The notes below the pieces were generated by a model. It saw nothing but the letters and a program-made list of their open reading frames with translations. It ran no database searches and was not told the origin of the DNA. A stretch of 64,000 nt of DNA from NCBI RefSeq assembly GCF_007676755.1, contig NZ_VEBK01000002.1, forward strand, positions 310,001 to 374,000, written 5' to 3'. How positions within the stretch are numbered: the first letter of the stretch is position 1; the number at the start of each line of letters is the position of its first letter. The position numbers were made by a program, and so were the translations under genes. The DNA is from Bacillus sp. FJAT-22090 (GTDB lineage: Bacteria; Bacillota; Bacilli; Bacillales_A; Planococcaceae). Positions 17,130 to 25,525 of this stretch are shown piece after piece.

Positions 17130-17753
17130 TTAAACCGCATTAATATTAATAAAACCACCTTTTGGAGCTTTTATTTCAATAAAATACTTTTTATTCCCCT
17201 TCAATTCCTCTAATTTAACACTTTTTCCAGGAGGTATTAGAATTTCATCGATAATTAACTTCCCCTTTTCATCTTTTACCCTTAGTAACACATCACTTTC
17301 ACTGTTCGCATCATTTACAATTTCCTTCTTCCAAAAAAGTCGATCATATATTAAATAATCATGTTCGTTAAAGTGGAAATCGGAAAAGCTAATATTATGC
17401 CATTCATCAATACTATCTTCTATTTTTACAACTCCACTGAACTTTGGGAAAAAGTATTGCTTAACAACTCCTACTTCTTGCACGACGAGAGAACCAATTA
17501 TACAAATTATAAAGCTCAGCACGATAGCTGCAATCACTTGAAAACGTCGCTTTTTATTAATGCGTTTAAACGGTTCCTTCGCAGCTTTTATATTTGGTTC
17601 GACTATTTGTACTGTCGGCTGTTGCATCATTTCCATAGTAGTTCTACACTTTTGGCACTGTTCTATATGTTTTTCTACTGCTGTAACCGTTTCTTCACTA
17701 CAAATACCATCAATATAGGATGGTAATAAATCCTTTATAATATTACAGTTCAT
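17130..17753 (-). CDS. Anti-sigma factor with zinc-finger HC2 domain
   Basis: The 207-residue protein starts with MNCNIIKDLLPSYIDGICSE and the zinc-binding HIEQCQKC (H-x3-C-x2-C) near residue 28, the ZAS/HC2 signature of anti-sigma factors. One membrane helix follows at about residues 71-91 (FQVIAAIVLSFIICIIGSLV), then an extracellular domain of about 115 residues. It should tether and inhibit the ECF sigma encoded just upstream. Its ATG is inside the last codons of the sigma gene, an 11-base overlap, so the two are translationally coupled. AAAGGA precedes it by nine bases. The partner sigma gene has an internal stop. Confidence 0.85.
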   Translation of the reverse strand: MNCNIIKDLLPSYIDGICSEETVTAVEKHIEQCQKCRTTMEMMQQPTVQIVEPNIKAAKEPFKRINKKRRFQVIAAIVLSFIICIIGSLVVQEVGVVKQYFFPKFSGVVKIEDSIDEWHNISFSDFHFNEHDYLIYDRLFWKKEIVNDANSESDVLLRVKDEKGKLIIDEILIPPGKSVKLEELKGNKKYFIEIKAPKGGFININAV

Positions 17754-18252
17754 CCAAATCCATCCTTTCTGCTAGTTTGCATTTTGCCCGGTAATATGTA
17801 ACTCTTGCCCAGTTTTCACTTCTCTCAAAGATGTCCCCTATTTCCTTAAAACTTAAATTCAGTGTTGTTCGAAGTAAAAATATTTCAGCATATGGCTCCC
17901 GTAGTTGTCGAATTTCTTGATGAATTGCATATAATGTATTTTCTTTCATCAGTGCAATATCAGGTAAATCCTCGTTTGAGCGTATATCTATACCAGTTTG
18001 TGTTAAATAATCTATGCTCGTATGACTACGGTGTTTTGCCTTTTTTAAATAATCATAATAGCTATGTTTCGCAATTTGACATAGTCAGACCGAAATTTTG
18101 CATTCACCATTGTACCGATGAATCGATTTGACAGCTTGATAAAATGTTTCCTGGGTTAATTCCTCTGCTAAATCCTCACTTGATGTTAAACAAAGTAGAA
18201 AACGTTTTACTTCATTTGCATAGGATTTATAGACTTTACTCAAATCCTCCAC
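17743..18252 (-). pseudogene. ECF sigma factor interrupted by an in-frame TGA
   Basis: All 169 codons are one reading frame from GTG 18252 (GGAGG upstream) to 17743, except for TGA at 18087-18085, codon 56. The surrounding peptide is YNGECKISV-stop-LCQIAKHSYYDYLKK; ECF sigma factors of this group have SVWLCQIAK here, so TGG has become TGA. Region 2 (SEDLAEELTQETFYQAVKSI) precedes it and region 4 (LNLSFKEIGDIFERSENWARVTYYRAKCKL) follows. The downstream part could start at ATG 17949 and give only region 4. Sequence error, a true nonsense mutation or read-through are the alternatives. Confidence 0.8.
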
Positions 18253-18420
18253 TAGCTACCTCCTCTCTTTTCTCTTAGCCCTGATACTCATATATAGAAT
18301 GAAATCGATATTCGTTACAAAAACTATATAAATTTTATAAATCAAAAAAGTATATTATGTATGGAAATTCCATTTCATAATATACCTCTCGACATAAAAT
18401 AATAATTCTGTTCAGCTTAA

Positions 18421-18630
18421 AACATCAATCTTTATAAGCAATCGACTAACCAATTTGAATCTTTTCAATTAATGAGGAATGTTGACCTTAAAGGAAATAA
18501 AATAACCGTACCATCGGAAGGTGACTATTATATTTATGAAATTATTGCAAATTGGCCTGAAGGAAAAATAACTTATGTTTTTGATGTTGAACCATCATTC
18601 TTAGTAAAACAAAATATTAAACAAATATAA
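18421..18630 (+). pseudogene. C-terminal gene remnant, plus strand
   Basis: An open frame runs from a stop at 18418 to TAA 18628, encoding a fragment whose end reads GDYYIYEIIANWPEGKITY then VFDVEPS. It has coding-like composition and looks like the last strands of a secreted beta-rich protein, but there is no ribosome-binding site and no complete gene. It is probably a decayed fragment; its end overlaps the minus-strand gene at 18617. Confidence 0.35.
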
Positions 18631-18811
18631 AAATCAATAAACTGATTGTAAATAATAGATAAGCACCCTGAATTATCATATACATTCTAAATTCGAAAGT
18701 TGAAAGTTTTCGTTGTTTTTTGGTTTTTACTAGATGCCGAGAATAAAAACCAGAAGTGATAAGTAACAAACCAATAGAAACAGCACGTAAAATTTCTGCG
18801 AAGATGATCAT
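18617..18811 (-). CDS. Small two-helix membrane protein
   Basis: The 64-residue protein has hydrophobic segments near residues 3-21 and 44-64 with a basic loop (RHLVKTKKQRK) between them. ATG 18811 has AAAGGG nine bases upstream, inside the first codons of the longer frame. No family recognised. Confidence 0.45.
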   Translation of the reverse strand: MIIFAEILRAVSIGLLLITSGFYSRHLVKTKKQRKLSTFEFRMYMIIQGAYLLFTISLLIFIFV

Positions 18812-18829
18812 ACAAACCAGCCCTTTCAT

Positions 18830-19119
18830 AATAAAATCAAATCCTGTTGTGTACCTAACACTAAGTTTTTATAGATGCTTTATCCAGAACTGCCATACTA
18901 TCTGATAATATACTCTATATAGTTTATTGCTTTGACTATTCTCCTGTTTTTGGGACCCCCCATGTATCGTAATACTGTCCATCTACTACTATAGGATCAA
19001 AACCTAATTTTTACTCTATTTATTAAACTTCCATGCTTAAAAATGGTTATCTTCAAATAATTCGTTTTTCTCAACCACCTATTAGCTAATAAAATATCTT
19101 TTCAAATACTTTTAACCAG
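18830..19119. other. Intergenic region with a minus-strand gene fragment
   Basis: On the minus strand 19008-18936 encodes KLGFDPIVVDGQYYDTWGV, followed by PKTGE and a stop, which looks like the C-terminus of a real protein but has no beginning. The rest is AT-rich with no feature visible to me. Confidence 0.3.
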
Positions 19120-19542
19120 CTATTTTTTTGTATTCTTGCGACGTTCAAGCAAATAGAGTACTAAGTAAGAAACTATTAAGCCTACTCCAATTAGAAATGC
19201 AATAAAGAAACCAAATATCCCTAGAAAACCGACCCAGCCAATAGTGAATGTTAGGAAAAATAGTACATAATAAAAACCAGCTATTATTATTGCTATAGGT
19301 ACATTAAAAGGAAATAATCGTTTCCAACCCAAAGCTAAAAAAGATGACATAAAAAGGATAACAACTGAAATGATTGTATGTAAAAAGCCCCAACGTATTC
19401 CTGCTCGAGACTGACCTTCTTCACCATAAATAGTTTGTGTATTTAAGTCATATAGCGTAATTAAAGCTGTAACAATACCAGCCAATACAATGGTTGCGAA
19501 AGCAACCCAGTTTATCGTTTTTAAAATGTTTTTATTTTTCAT
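19120..19542 (-). CDS. Four-helix membrane protein of unknown function
   Basis: The 140-residue protein has hydrophobic segments near residues 10-30, 50-69, 74-98 and 104-131, ending in a basic tail (LERRKNTKK). AGGGAG precedes the ATG. No family recognised; the polar loop QTIYGEEGQSRAGIRW lies between helices 1 and 2. Confidence 0.6.
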   Translation of the reverse strand: MKNKNILKTINWVAFATIVLAGIVTALITLYDLNTQTIYGEEGQSRAGIRWGFLHTIISVVILFMSSFLALGWKRLFPFNVPIAIIIAGFYYVLFFLTFTIGWVGFLGIFGFFIAFLIGVGLIVSYLVLYLLERRKNTKK

Positions 19543-20046
19543 TTTGTCTCCCTAAAAAAATTTAAACTCCTTATTCAACTAAATCTTTTATTTGTTATTG
19601 AACGATAACGGATTAGTAATATCCATTTTGATGGTTATATTGTAAAATTTCTGGTAGAACATCTGATGCAGCTGAATTCTAGTTTAAAGTCTTTTCCTTT
19701 TCTTTTAAATTTTTTTAGCCAGGTCAACGTATCCCTGAATGAGTGAACTTCCTAAAATTAAAATTGCAAAGGATACACAAAAGTCCCTTCTTGCCCGCTG
19801 CACACCTTTATCGCTTCCATCCCTTTTTCTTCAAGATCTTAATACATTGTTATACGTATATCCTCCCTAAAAAGTTTCAATAGTTAGTTTTTTTGTATTT
19901 ATATTACACATTGTTTTCATGTCTATTTAGAGTCAATTTTAAACTGTTGTATATTAAGAAAGCTTTGTGCGGATATTGAAAACAGAAAAATTTTTATGAG
20001 AATAAAAAGAGAAGTGTGTCGTTCACTTATGACAAACATTAATAGA
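19543..20046. other. Gene-poor region with a decayed minus-strand ORF
   Basis: Between 19705 and 19830 on the minus strand a frame encodes RDFCVSFAILILGSSLIQGY followed by VDLAKKI and a stop, a likely membrane segment without a start codon. A neighbouring frame (DLEEKGMEAIK) suggests a frameshifted remnant of one small membrane protein gene, with GGAGG at about 19867. I see nothing else here. Confidence 0.3.
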
Positions 20047-20093
20047 AAAAAGAGAGAGGACTCATCAGTAGTAGATAAATTCTCTCTCTTTTT
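20047..20093. terminator. Inverted repeat, possibly bidirectional terminator
   Basis: Twelve-base arms AAAAAGAGAGAG and CTCTCTCTTTTT separated by 23 bases. It lies in a gene-poor stretch, so which transcript it ends is unclear. Confidence 0.45.
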
Positions 20094-20244
20094 AAAGTTG
20101 TTTTTCTACATTTTGATCAAAATTGTTTCTTCCTAGGCAGATTCAAGTTGATTTACATAAAAAAGTTTAATCATTTTCTAGTTATGTAGTTCAACAACCC
20201 CTCCAAATTATGAAATAATAAAAAAAACAAATGCTCACTTTTTT

Positions 20245-20532
20245 CTATTTTTGAGTCCTCTCATCTGTTCCATACCTTTCAGCCGCTCTAATACGAGCAC
20301 GCTCAGCTTCGACTTCACGATTCCGTGGCTCGCTACTCGTTACTAGTGTGTTCATTAGTTCACTAGAAACCATTGCAATCTCATTGACTGCACGTATAAA
20401 TGCCTCCTCATTTACCTTTGAGGGCTTGTTATAACCCGTTATCTTTCTGACGTATTGAAGTGATGCTGCATGAATCTCATCTTCGGTAGCTGGTGGGTCG
20501 AAATTAAACAATGTTCTTATATTTCTGCACAT
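20245..20532 (-). CDS. DUF2277-family protein
   Basis: The 95-residue protein begins MCRNIRTLFNFDPPATEDEI, the diagnostic start of DUF2277, and continues with AASLQYVRKITGYNKPSKVN and a C-terminal helix rich in Glu/Arg (EVEAERARIRAAERYG). The family is widespread and uncharacterised. ATG 20532 follows AAAGGAG by ten bases; upstream residues in the longer frame are not part of the family. Confidence 0.85.
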   Translation of the reverse strand: MCRNIRTLFNFDPPATEDEIHAASLQYVRKITGYNKPSKVNEEAFIRAVNEIAMVSSELMNTLVTSSEPRNREVEAERARIRAAERYGTDERTQK

Positions 20533-20692
20533 AACTGAATTACTCCTTTGGTTTAGAATATTGTTGGTTTTGAAAAATTTTAGTGATAACAACCTCTCTA
20601 TTTATAGGATAGAGACATAAAAGCAACATAATATCGGTACAAAAGTTATACGTTATAGTAGATTAACTTTTCGTTACATGAACTTAGCCTTT

Positions 20693-21940
20693 CTAATTAA
20701 AAATTATAGGAAAAGTAAATATTACGAGAGCTGCCCAAAGTCCATAGATCGGCAAATACTTAGTAACAGCATCTTGGATAATTGAAGGGCCGGATTTGTT
20801 TTGTAGAAAACGGATATAGGAGATCATAATCCAAATTAGATTTGCCCAGATAAGTATGTTTACTCCTAAAACAGCAAGTCTATTAGGCGTAATCCCATAA
20901 GAAGAAAGTCTGAACACAATGGCTGACAAAGCCACACTGTCAATGATAAGCGCAAGAACAATTAAGGCAAAATTTATATAATCCGAAATGTTCTTTTTCT
21001 CGTCTGAGTCACTCTCGATAATGGAGAATATGGTAACGACCAATACACCAAGGAGTATTCCGTTAAAGGCAATCAGGAAATTGCGGTCTAAGAATGGATT
21101 TTTTCCTACCCATATAACCGTTATAAGATAAACCAATAATGTGACCAAGACAAGGGGACTGAAAATTTTAGCTATATATGGTGTAATATTCTTAGCAAGT
21201 TTAAGATTCATTGATACCAGATATACAGCCACGATAGCGAGAGCGGCAGCACCAAATAAAACGACATTACTAAAATAGAAGTCTTCTATATCCAAGCCAA
21301 CAAAACTAAATAATCGCATGGTTAATGCTGCTAGTATTATTCCGCAAACTGCCATGCTTGCGTAGAGAATACAAAATTCCAAATTAAATTTAATATAAGC
21401 TAATCTTTTACTGCCTTTTGAATATTCATTTCCTGTAAACGCAAGACCTACCAATATCCACAAGAATATAGGGAAGTGTAAATAAGCAAGAATAATACTG
21501 TCTTTATAATTTAATGGCAGCATATTAAGATAAAAACCGGAAGCTAGGAACAACGTTGCAATAGAATAAATCACACTTTTTTTCGGAGTATTATTGTAAA
21601 CAAAATAGGCAGCAATAAATGGAATTATACCAAAAGCCAGGTTGATTGGAGCAATTGCCTCCTGTTCGACAAAATGGAAAATGATTCTGGTACTTATCCC
21701 GGCTAGCATGGCTAAAATGCCCATGAATAAGAAACCTTTTTGATGCAAGGAAGATTTTTCTGTGTTTGCCGTCTCTTTGAAATGCAATCTTTCATTCCAA
21801 ACCCCAAGAATGTGGGAATCAGGATGTTGTTCCCATGCGTTTGAGAATGATTTTTTAAAAGCTTTTGGATCGTTTCTATACATTCTCTCCAACTCATGAG
21901 GATCATTAATATTTCGAATGATCAAATTGCTAGTGTCCAT
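20693..21940 (-). CDS. Large multi-pass membrane protein of unknown function
   Basis: The 415-residue protein has a soluble N-terminal part of about 65 residues (NDPHELERMYRNDPKAFKKS ... WNERLHFKE) and then roughly ten membrane helices. No transporter motif is obvious. GGGGAGG lies eight bases before ATG 21940, which I prefer to the upstream ATG at 21982. The N-terminal region resembles the cytosolic leader of some DUF-type 12-TM Bacillus proteins, but I cannot name the family. Confidence 0.7.
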   Translation of the reverse strand: MDTSNLIIRNINDPHELERMYRNDPKAFKKSFSNAWEQHPDSHILGVWNERLHFKETANTEKSSLHQKGFLFMGILAMLAGISTRIIFHFVEQEAIAPINLAFGIIPFIAAYFVYNNTPKKSVIYSIATLFLASGFYLNMLPLNYKDSIILAYLHFPIFLWILVGLAFTGNEYSKGSKRLAYIKFNLEFCILYASMAVCGIILAALTMRLFSFVGLDIEDFYFSNVVLFGAAALAIVAVYLVSMNLKLAKNITPYIAKIFSPLVLVTLLVYLITVIWVGKNPFLDRNFLIAFNGILLGVLVVTIFSIIESDSDEKKNISDYINFALIVLALIIDSVALSAIVFRLSSYGITPNRLAVLGVNILIWANLIWIMISYIRFLQNKSGPSIIQDAVTKYLPIYGLWAALVIFTFPIIFN

Positions 21941-22315
21941 AGTTATACCTCCCCTAATAATTGTTATATTAATTTTTTTCAACTGGAATGTTTAACTTTC
22001 TTCTTCGCTTTTGTTTCAATATAGCGAGGTTCGCCATTGTTATTCACTTCAGATAATAGCTATTTTTAAAACTAGTTGTTACTTTTTCCACAAAAACCTC
22101 CTCAATTATTTATCTTGATTTTATTTTAATATTTGTTTTATCGTTTTACAATAATTTTTTATTAAATTAGAAAAAATTTTTATCGCAGGTTTTTGTTATA
22201 AGCAGTTAACTCTTTTCATCAAACACAATTGTCATTTATATTATTACGCTGTCTTTACAAAAAATACTTATCCTCGCTTGTAGAAGAGAGATACTTATAT
22301 AGCTAAACACGACGC
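21941..22315. other. Intergenic region, AT-rich
   Basis: About 375 bases with no convincing ORF on either strand, no repeat and no RNA motif seen. It includes the upstream region of the 415-residue membrane protein gene. Confidence 0.5.
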
Positions 22316-22345
22316 AAAAAAGAGAATGGACTTCACCATTCCCTT
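22316..22345 (-). terminator. Terminator of the DUF4822 lipoprotein gene
   Basis: Arms AGAGAATGG and CCATTCCCT around a six-base loop, followed on the minus strand by six T residues, 14 bases after the stop codon. Confidence 0.7.
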
Positions 22346-22358
22346 TTTGAAACTAATC

Positions 22359-23369
22359 TTATTTAACATTTTGTGTTTGCGTAAATTTTGGATTGAAATC
22401 TCCTTTATAAGGTTCATGCTCAACGAATACAGTTATATCCTTGCCATCTTTGTCCTTTCCAGTTCTTTTATACGTAAATTTATTCTTATTAAGTTCGGTA
22501 AGTTCAAGAGCAGCACCATACTTATTTTCTCCAAGTGAGACATGGGCTCTTACTTTATTTTCATGTACGATATCAAAGTAGCCATAATCACCGCGGCTTT
22601 CACCTGTTTCAATATTGAAAAATTCATATTTATTTGTTTTGTCATCAAATTTTGCCAGACTTATAAACATTGAATTATACTCTGTTACATCACTGCCGTA
22701 TTCATCTAACACCTTTGTTCCGTTCCATAGGGTACTTCCTAAAATTTTATCTCCATCAACATCTTTAACAATGTCTCCTGTGGTAGCGTTCAAATCTTTG
22801 GCCGGATCAGTAAAGGAAATCTCCTTTTCTTTATAAGGAATATGTTCAACGAATACCTCTACGTCATTACCAATAGCATCTTTTCCCATTCTTTTATAAG
22901 TAAAAATATCTTCATTTAGCTCTGTAATATCAACAACAGCTTGGTAATTTTTCGATTCTGAAATTAATATTCTCTTCTCCCCATCATTAGTGATAAAGAA
23001 AGTACCTTTATCGTCACGACTTTCACCCGTTTGTGCATCAAAAAATTCGTATCTTCCTGTTTTTACATCATATTTCGCAAGTCCAATGAAGTTTGCATTT
23101 TCCTTTGTTAAGTCATTCTTATCTTTGTCATATACTTTAGTTCCTTGCCAATTTGTACTACTAAGAATGTTTGCTATCTCTTGGCCTCTAGTCAGTTGGT
23201 TCTCGGATTGCTTTTCTTTATTTGAGTCTTGTGATTTATTCGCTTGTGTTTGTTCTGTTTTTGTTTCTTTCGTTTGTTTGCCTGCGTTGTCTGACGTATT
23301 TGAGTTACACGCTGTTAATGCAAGTGTCAATCCTAATAAAGGTATTAATATCTTTGTTTTTTTATTCAT
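22359..23369 (-). CDS. Lipoprotein with two tandem DUF4822 domains
   Basis: The 336-residue protein has a lipoprotein signal (LLGLTLALTACNS; lipidated cysteine at residue 21), a Lys/Gln/Thr-rich linker and two copies of one domain. Copy 1 (about residues 65-185) includes LSSTNWQGTKVYDKDKNDLT, GLAKYDVKTGRYEFFDAQTG and FTYKRMGKDAIGNDVEVFVE. Copy 2 (about 205-325) repeats these as LGSTLWNGTKVLDEYGSDVT, SLAKFDDKTNKYEFFNIETG and FTYKRTGKDKDGKDITVFVE. DUF4822 is an extracytoplasmic beta domain of unknown role. AGGAG precedes the ATG. The next gene upstream also encodes a lipoprotein. Confidence 0.85.
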   Translation of the reverse strand: MNKKTKILIPLLGLTLALTACNSNTSDNAGKQTKETKTEQTQANKSQDSNKEKQSENQLTRGQEIANILSSTNWQGTKVYDKDKNDLTKENANFIGLAKYDVKTGRYEFFDAQTGESRDDKGTFFITNDGEKRILISESKNYQAVVDITELNEDIFTYKRMGKDAIGNDVEVFVEHIPYKEKEISFTDPAKDLNATTGDIVKDVDGDKILGSTLWNGTKVLDEYGSDVTEYNSMFISLAKFDDKTNKYEFFNIETGESRGDYGYFDIVHENKVRAHVSLGENKYGAALELTELNKNKFTYKRTGKDKDGKDITVFVEHEPYKGDFNPKFTQTQNVK

Positions 23370-23406
23370 ACTGTTATCTCCTATTTCATCGTTTTAATGA
23401 ACCTTG

Positions 23407-24108
23407 TTATTTTGCCCCTGCTTCTGTTAATATTTTCACAATCTCTTTAAACCCCTTTTCTCTTGCATGTTGTAAAGGAGTTACATTATTTCTATCTGGA
23501 ATGTTCACATCCGCTCCATGATCGATTAACAATTGAATGGTTTGTTGTTGTCTTTCATCCCCATTATTTAACACAATTGCTTCCATTAATGCAGTCCAAC
23601 CGAGATTATTTACATGATTTACATCAATATCGGTCTCGGTGAGTAGTTCCTTGATGATATCTATAAATCCATGTTCTGAAGCAGGAATCAGTGCAGTTCC
23701 TCCATATCGGTTAGTAATAGCCGGATCGGCATCTGCTTCAATCGTAAGCTTAAGAATTTCAACGTATCCTTCTGCTCCTGCATATAAGAAAGGATTGTTT
23801 TGCATGTTATCTTGAATACTAACGTCAGCACCTGCCTTAATTAAAACTTTAGCGGTTTCGACATCATTATTATAAGTTGCAATCATAACAGCAGTTCGTC
23901 CTTCTGAGTCCTTTGTATTTATATCTACGCCTTCTTCGATTAATGTCTTTATTCTTTCCGTTTCCTTATGTTTTGCGGCTTGAATTAATTGTTCATTCAT
24001 TTTTACTTCTCCCTCCTTTCCCTGTCTATTTGGTTCTGAGTCATTATTTGAGACACATCCTTGAAGGAGGATAATGACACCAATCATAATGGATAGCCAC
24101 CCACGCAT
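23407..24108 (-). CDS. Ankyrin-repeat lipoprotein
   Basis: The 233-residue protein has a lipoprotein signal (MIGVIILLQGCVSN, cysteine near residue 18) and then about six ankyrin repeats, for example KDSEGRTAVMIATYNNDVET, DNMQNNPFLYAGAEGYVEIL, TNRYGGTALIPASEHGFIDI, NNLGWTALMEAIVLNNGDER and DRNNVTPLQHAREKGFKEIV. It should present a protein-binding surface outside the membrane. AGGTG lies six bases before ATG 24108. It lies 37 bases upstream of the DUF4822 lipoprotein gene and may be cotranscribed with it. Confidence 0.85.
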   Translation of the reverse strand: MRGWLSIMIGVIILLQGCVSNNDSEPNRQGKEGEVKMNEQLIQAAKHKETERIKTLIEEGVDINTKDSEGRTAVMIATYNNDVETAKVLIKAGADVSIQDNMQNNPFLYAGAEGYVEILKLTIEADADPAITNRYGGTALIPASEHGFIDIIKELLTETDIDVNHVNNLGWTALMEAIVLNNGDERQQQTIQLLIDHGADVNIPDRNNVTPLQHAREKGFKEIVKILTEAGAK

Positions 24109-24343
24109 TAAATTCACCTGCCTATCGCATATTATTTTTTTGCAACAAACTGTAAATGAAATGACTCAAATCTACTCAATGAACTTAGTTACTACTTCTC
24201 TTATGTTAGTCGTCAATTATAAACTCCCTCTAAATAATTTCTTAAAAAAATATAAACTTTATCTTAAAAGTTCTTCATGTTTATAAGAAAAACCAGGCAA
24301 AAAGACGCTCCGTTCTTTACAAACTCAACACAGATATACCGTT
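24109..24343. other. Intergenic region upstream of the ankyrin gene
   Basis: AT-rich sequence leading into the GC-rich repeat pair. No gene or RNA motif seen. Confidence 0.4.
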
Positions 24344-24462
24344 GATTTCCGCTCCGGGTGGACGCTTTTTCGTGGGCACGGCTTCTATCTCCTCTTCACT
24401 TCGTTCCTGCGGGGCTTTCAGCTCGTGCTGTTCCACTGGAGGCACCACCCTTTGCTCCAATC
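24344..24462 (+). repeat. GC-rich intergenic repeat, copy 1
   Basis: Begins GATTTCCGCTCCGGGTGG and ends with a partial reverse complement (CCACCCTTTGCTCCAATC). The internal motif GGACGCTTTTTCGTGGG matches GGACGCTTTCCGTGGGG of the copy at 45859. It is far richer in GC than its surroundings. An open frame across it has no ribosome-binding site and is not a gene. Confidence 0.65.
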
Positions 24463-24630
24463 AACCTTTACAAAACGGGTAATGGAAAACAGGATCAGCT
24501 AAATAAAGCAGGACTACATGAAAAACGTCCAGATGAAATTAACGCTAATAATAAGGAAAACCTTATTATCTAAACACTATGCTTTGCCAATCATCTAATG
24601 AAGTACTACTCATTCTTGTTTTTCGTTACA

Positions 24631-24725
24631 GATGGCGACTCTAGCAGGGTTAGAGAGACAGGTGAAACATCACAGACGACCTGAAGGGGCGGTGGTGGTT
24701 CATCGCTCCGTCCGGAACGGAAATC
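24631..24725 (-). repeat. GC-rich intergenic repeat, copy 2 (inverted)
   Basis: On the minus strand it reads GATTTCCGTTCCGGACGGAG with CGATGAACC and ends CTAGAGTCGCCATC, matching the start, the YGATGARCC centre and the GAGTCGCC end of the other copies. It faces copy 1 across about 170 bases and lies between the ankyrin lipoprotein gene and the end of the response-regulator gene. Confidence 0.55.
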
Positions 24726-24791
24726 AGTAGTATTACTCACTTTTAAGAGTATTGAACTATTCTCCATACATTTTTATAAACTTTCCTATCT

Positions 24792-24821
24792 AAAAAAGAA
24801 CCGTCACCTTTGTGACGGTTC
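24792..24821 (-). terminator. Terminator of the two-component operon
   Basis: Perfect ten-base arms GAACCGTCAC / GTGACGGTTC with a CTTT loop and six T residues on the minus strand, 18 bases after the response-regulator stop codon. Confidence 0.85.
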
Positions 24822-24838
24822 GAAAACACAATATTGTA

Positions 24839-25525
24839 TTAAACGTTGAATCGGTATCCGGCTCCCCAAACGGTTTCCAAGAATTTAGGCTGAGCAGGGT
24901 CTCGTTCAATTTTCCCACGAATTTTCCTAATATGAACGGTGACCGTTGAAACATCAGCTGCTGACTCCATCCCCCAAATCTTTTCATATAGCTGTTCTTT
25001 GCTCAATACTTGGTTTGGATGCATCACTAGAAATACTAACAAATCAAATTCTTTTGTTGTAAATGGAATTTCTTTTGCGTCTATATAAACTTTACGAGCT
25101 GACTTATCTATTGAAATTCCATGAACGAAAATAGTATTTTTATGCGTTTGATTGCCTGCTAAGCGTTCATAACGCTCTAAATGAGCTTTTACCCTAGCTA
25201 CTAGCTCACTTGGACTAAAAGGCTTGGTAATATAATCATCTGCTCCTAATCCGAGACCCCGAATTTTATCAATATCTTCTTTTTTAGCTGATACAAACAA
25301 GATAGGAATATTTTTAACGGAACGTATTTGTTTACATATCTCAAACCCATTTACTTCTGGAAGCATGATATCTAAAATAATTAAATCAAAATGCTCCTTG
25401 AGAGCCATTTGAAGTCCTGCATCACCAGTATGTTGAATATCAACGTGAAAGTTATTTATTTCCAAGTAATCCCTTTGCAATTCTGCTATGCTAATATCAT
25501 CTTCAATAAGTAATATTTGTTTCAC
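24839..25525 (-). CDS. OmpR-type response regulator
   Basis: The 228-residue protein has a receiver domain (IEDDISIAELQRDYL; phospho-acceptor aspartate in LIILDIMLPEVNGFE near residue 52; VSAKKEDIDKIRGLGLGADDYITKPFSPSEL with the conserved Lys) and a C-terminal winged-helix domain (TTKEFDLLVFLVMHPNQVLS ... VTVHIRKIRGKIE). GTG 25525 overlaps the histidine kinase stop codon (GTGA), so they form one operon with the kinase first. Family role: transcription control in response to the kinase. Target unknown. Confidence 0.95.
   Translation of the reverse strand: MKQILLIEDDISIAELQRDYLEINNFHVDIQHTGDAGLQMALKEHFDLIILDIMLPEVNGFEICKQIRSVKNIPILFVSAKKEDIDKIRGLGLGADDYITKPFSPSELVARVKAHLERYERLAGNQTHKNTIFVHGISIDKSARKVYIDAKEIPFTTKEFDLLVFLVMHPNQVLSKEQLYEKIWGMESAADVSTVTVHIRKIRGKIERDPAQPKFLETVWGAGYRFNV

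Noticed and set aside
24358-24573. ORF across the GC-rich repeat
   Set aside because: It coincides with the repeat element and its apparent codons reflect the repeat; no ribosome-binding site.
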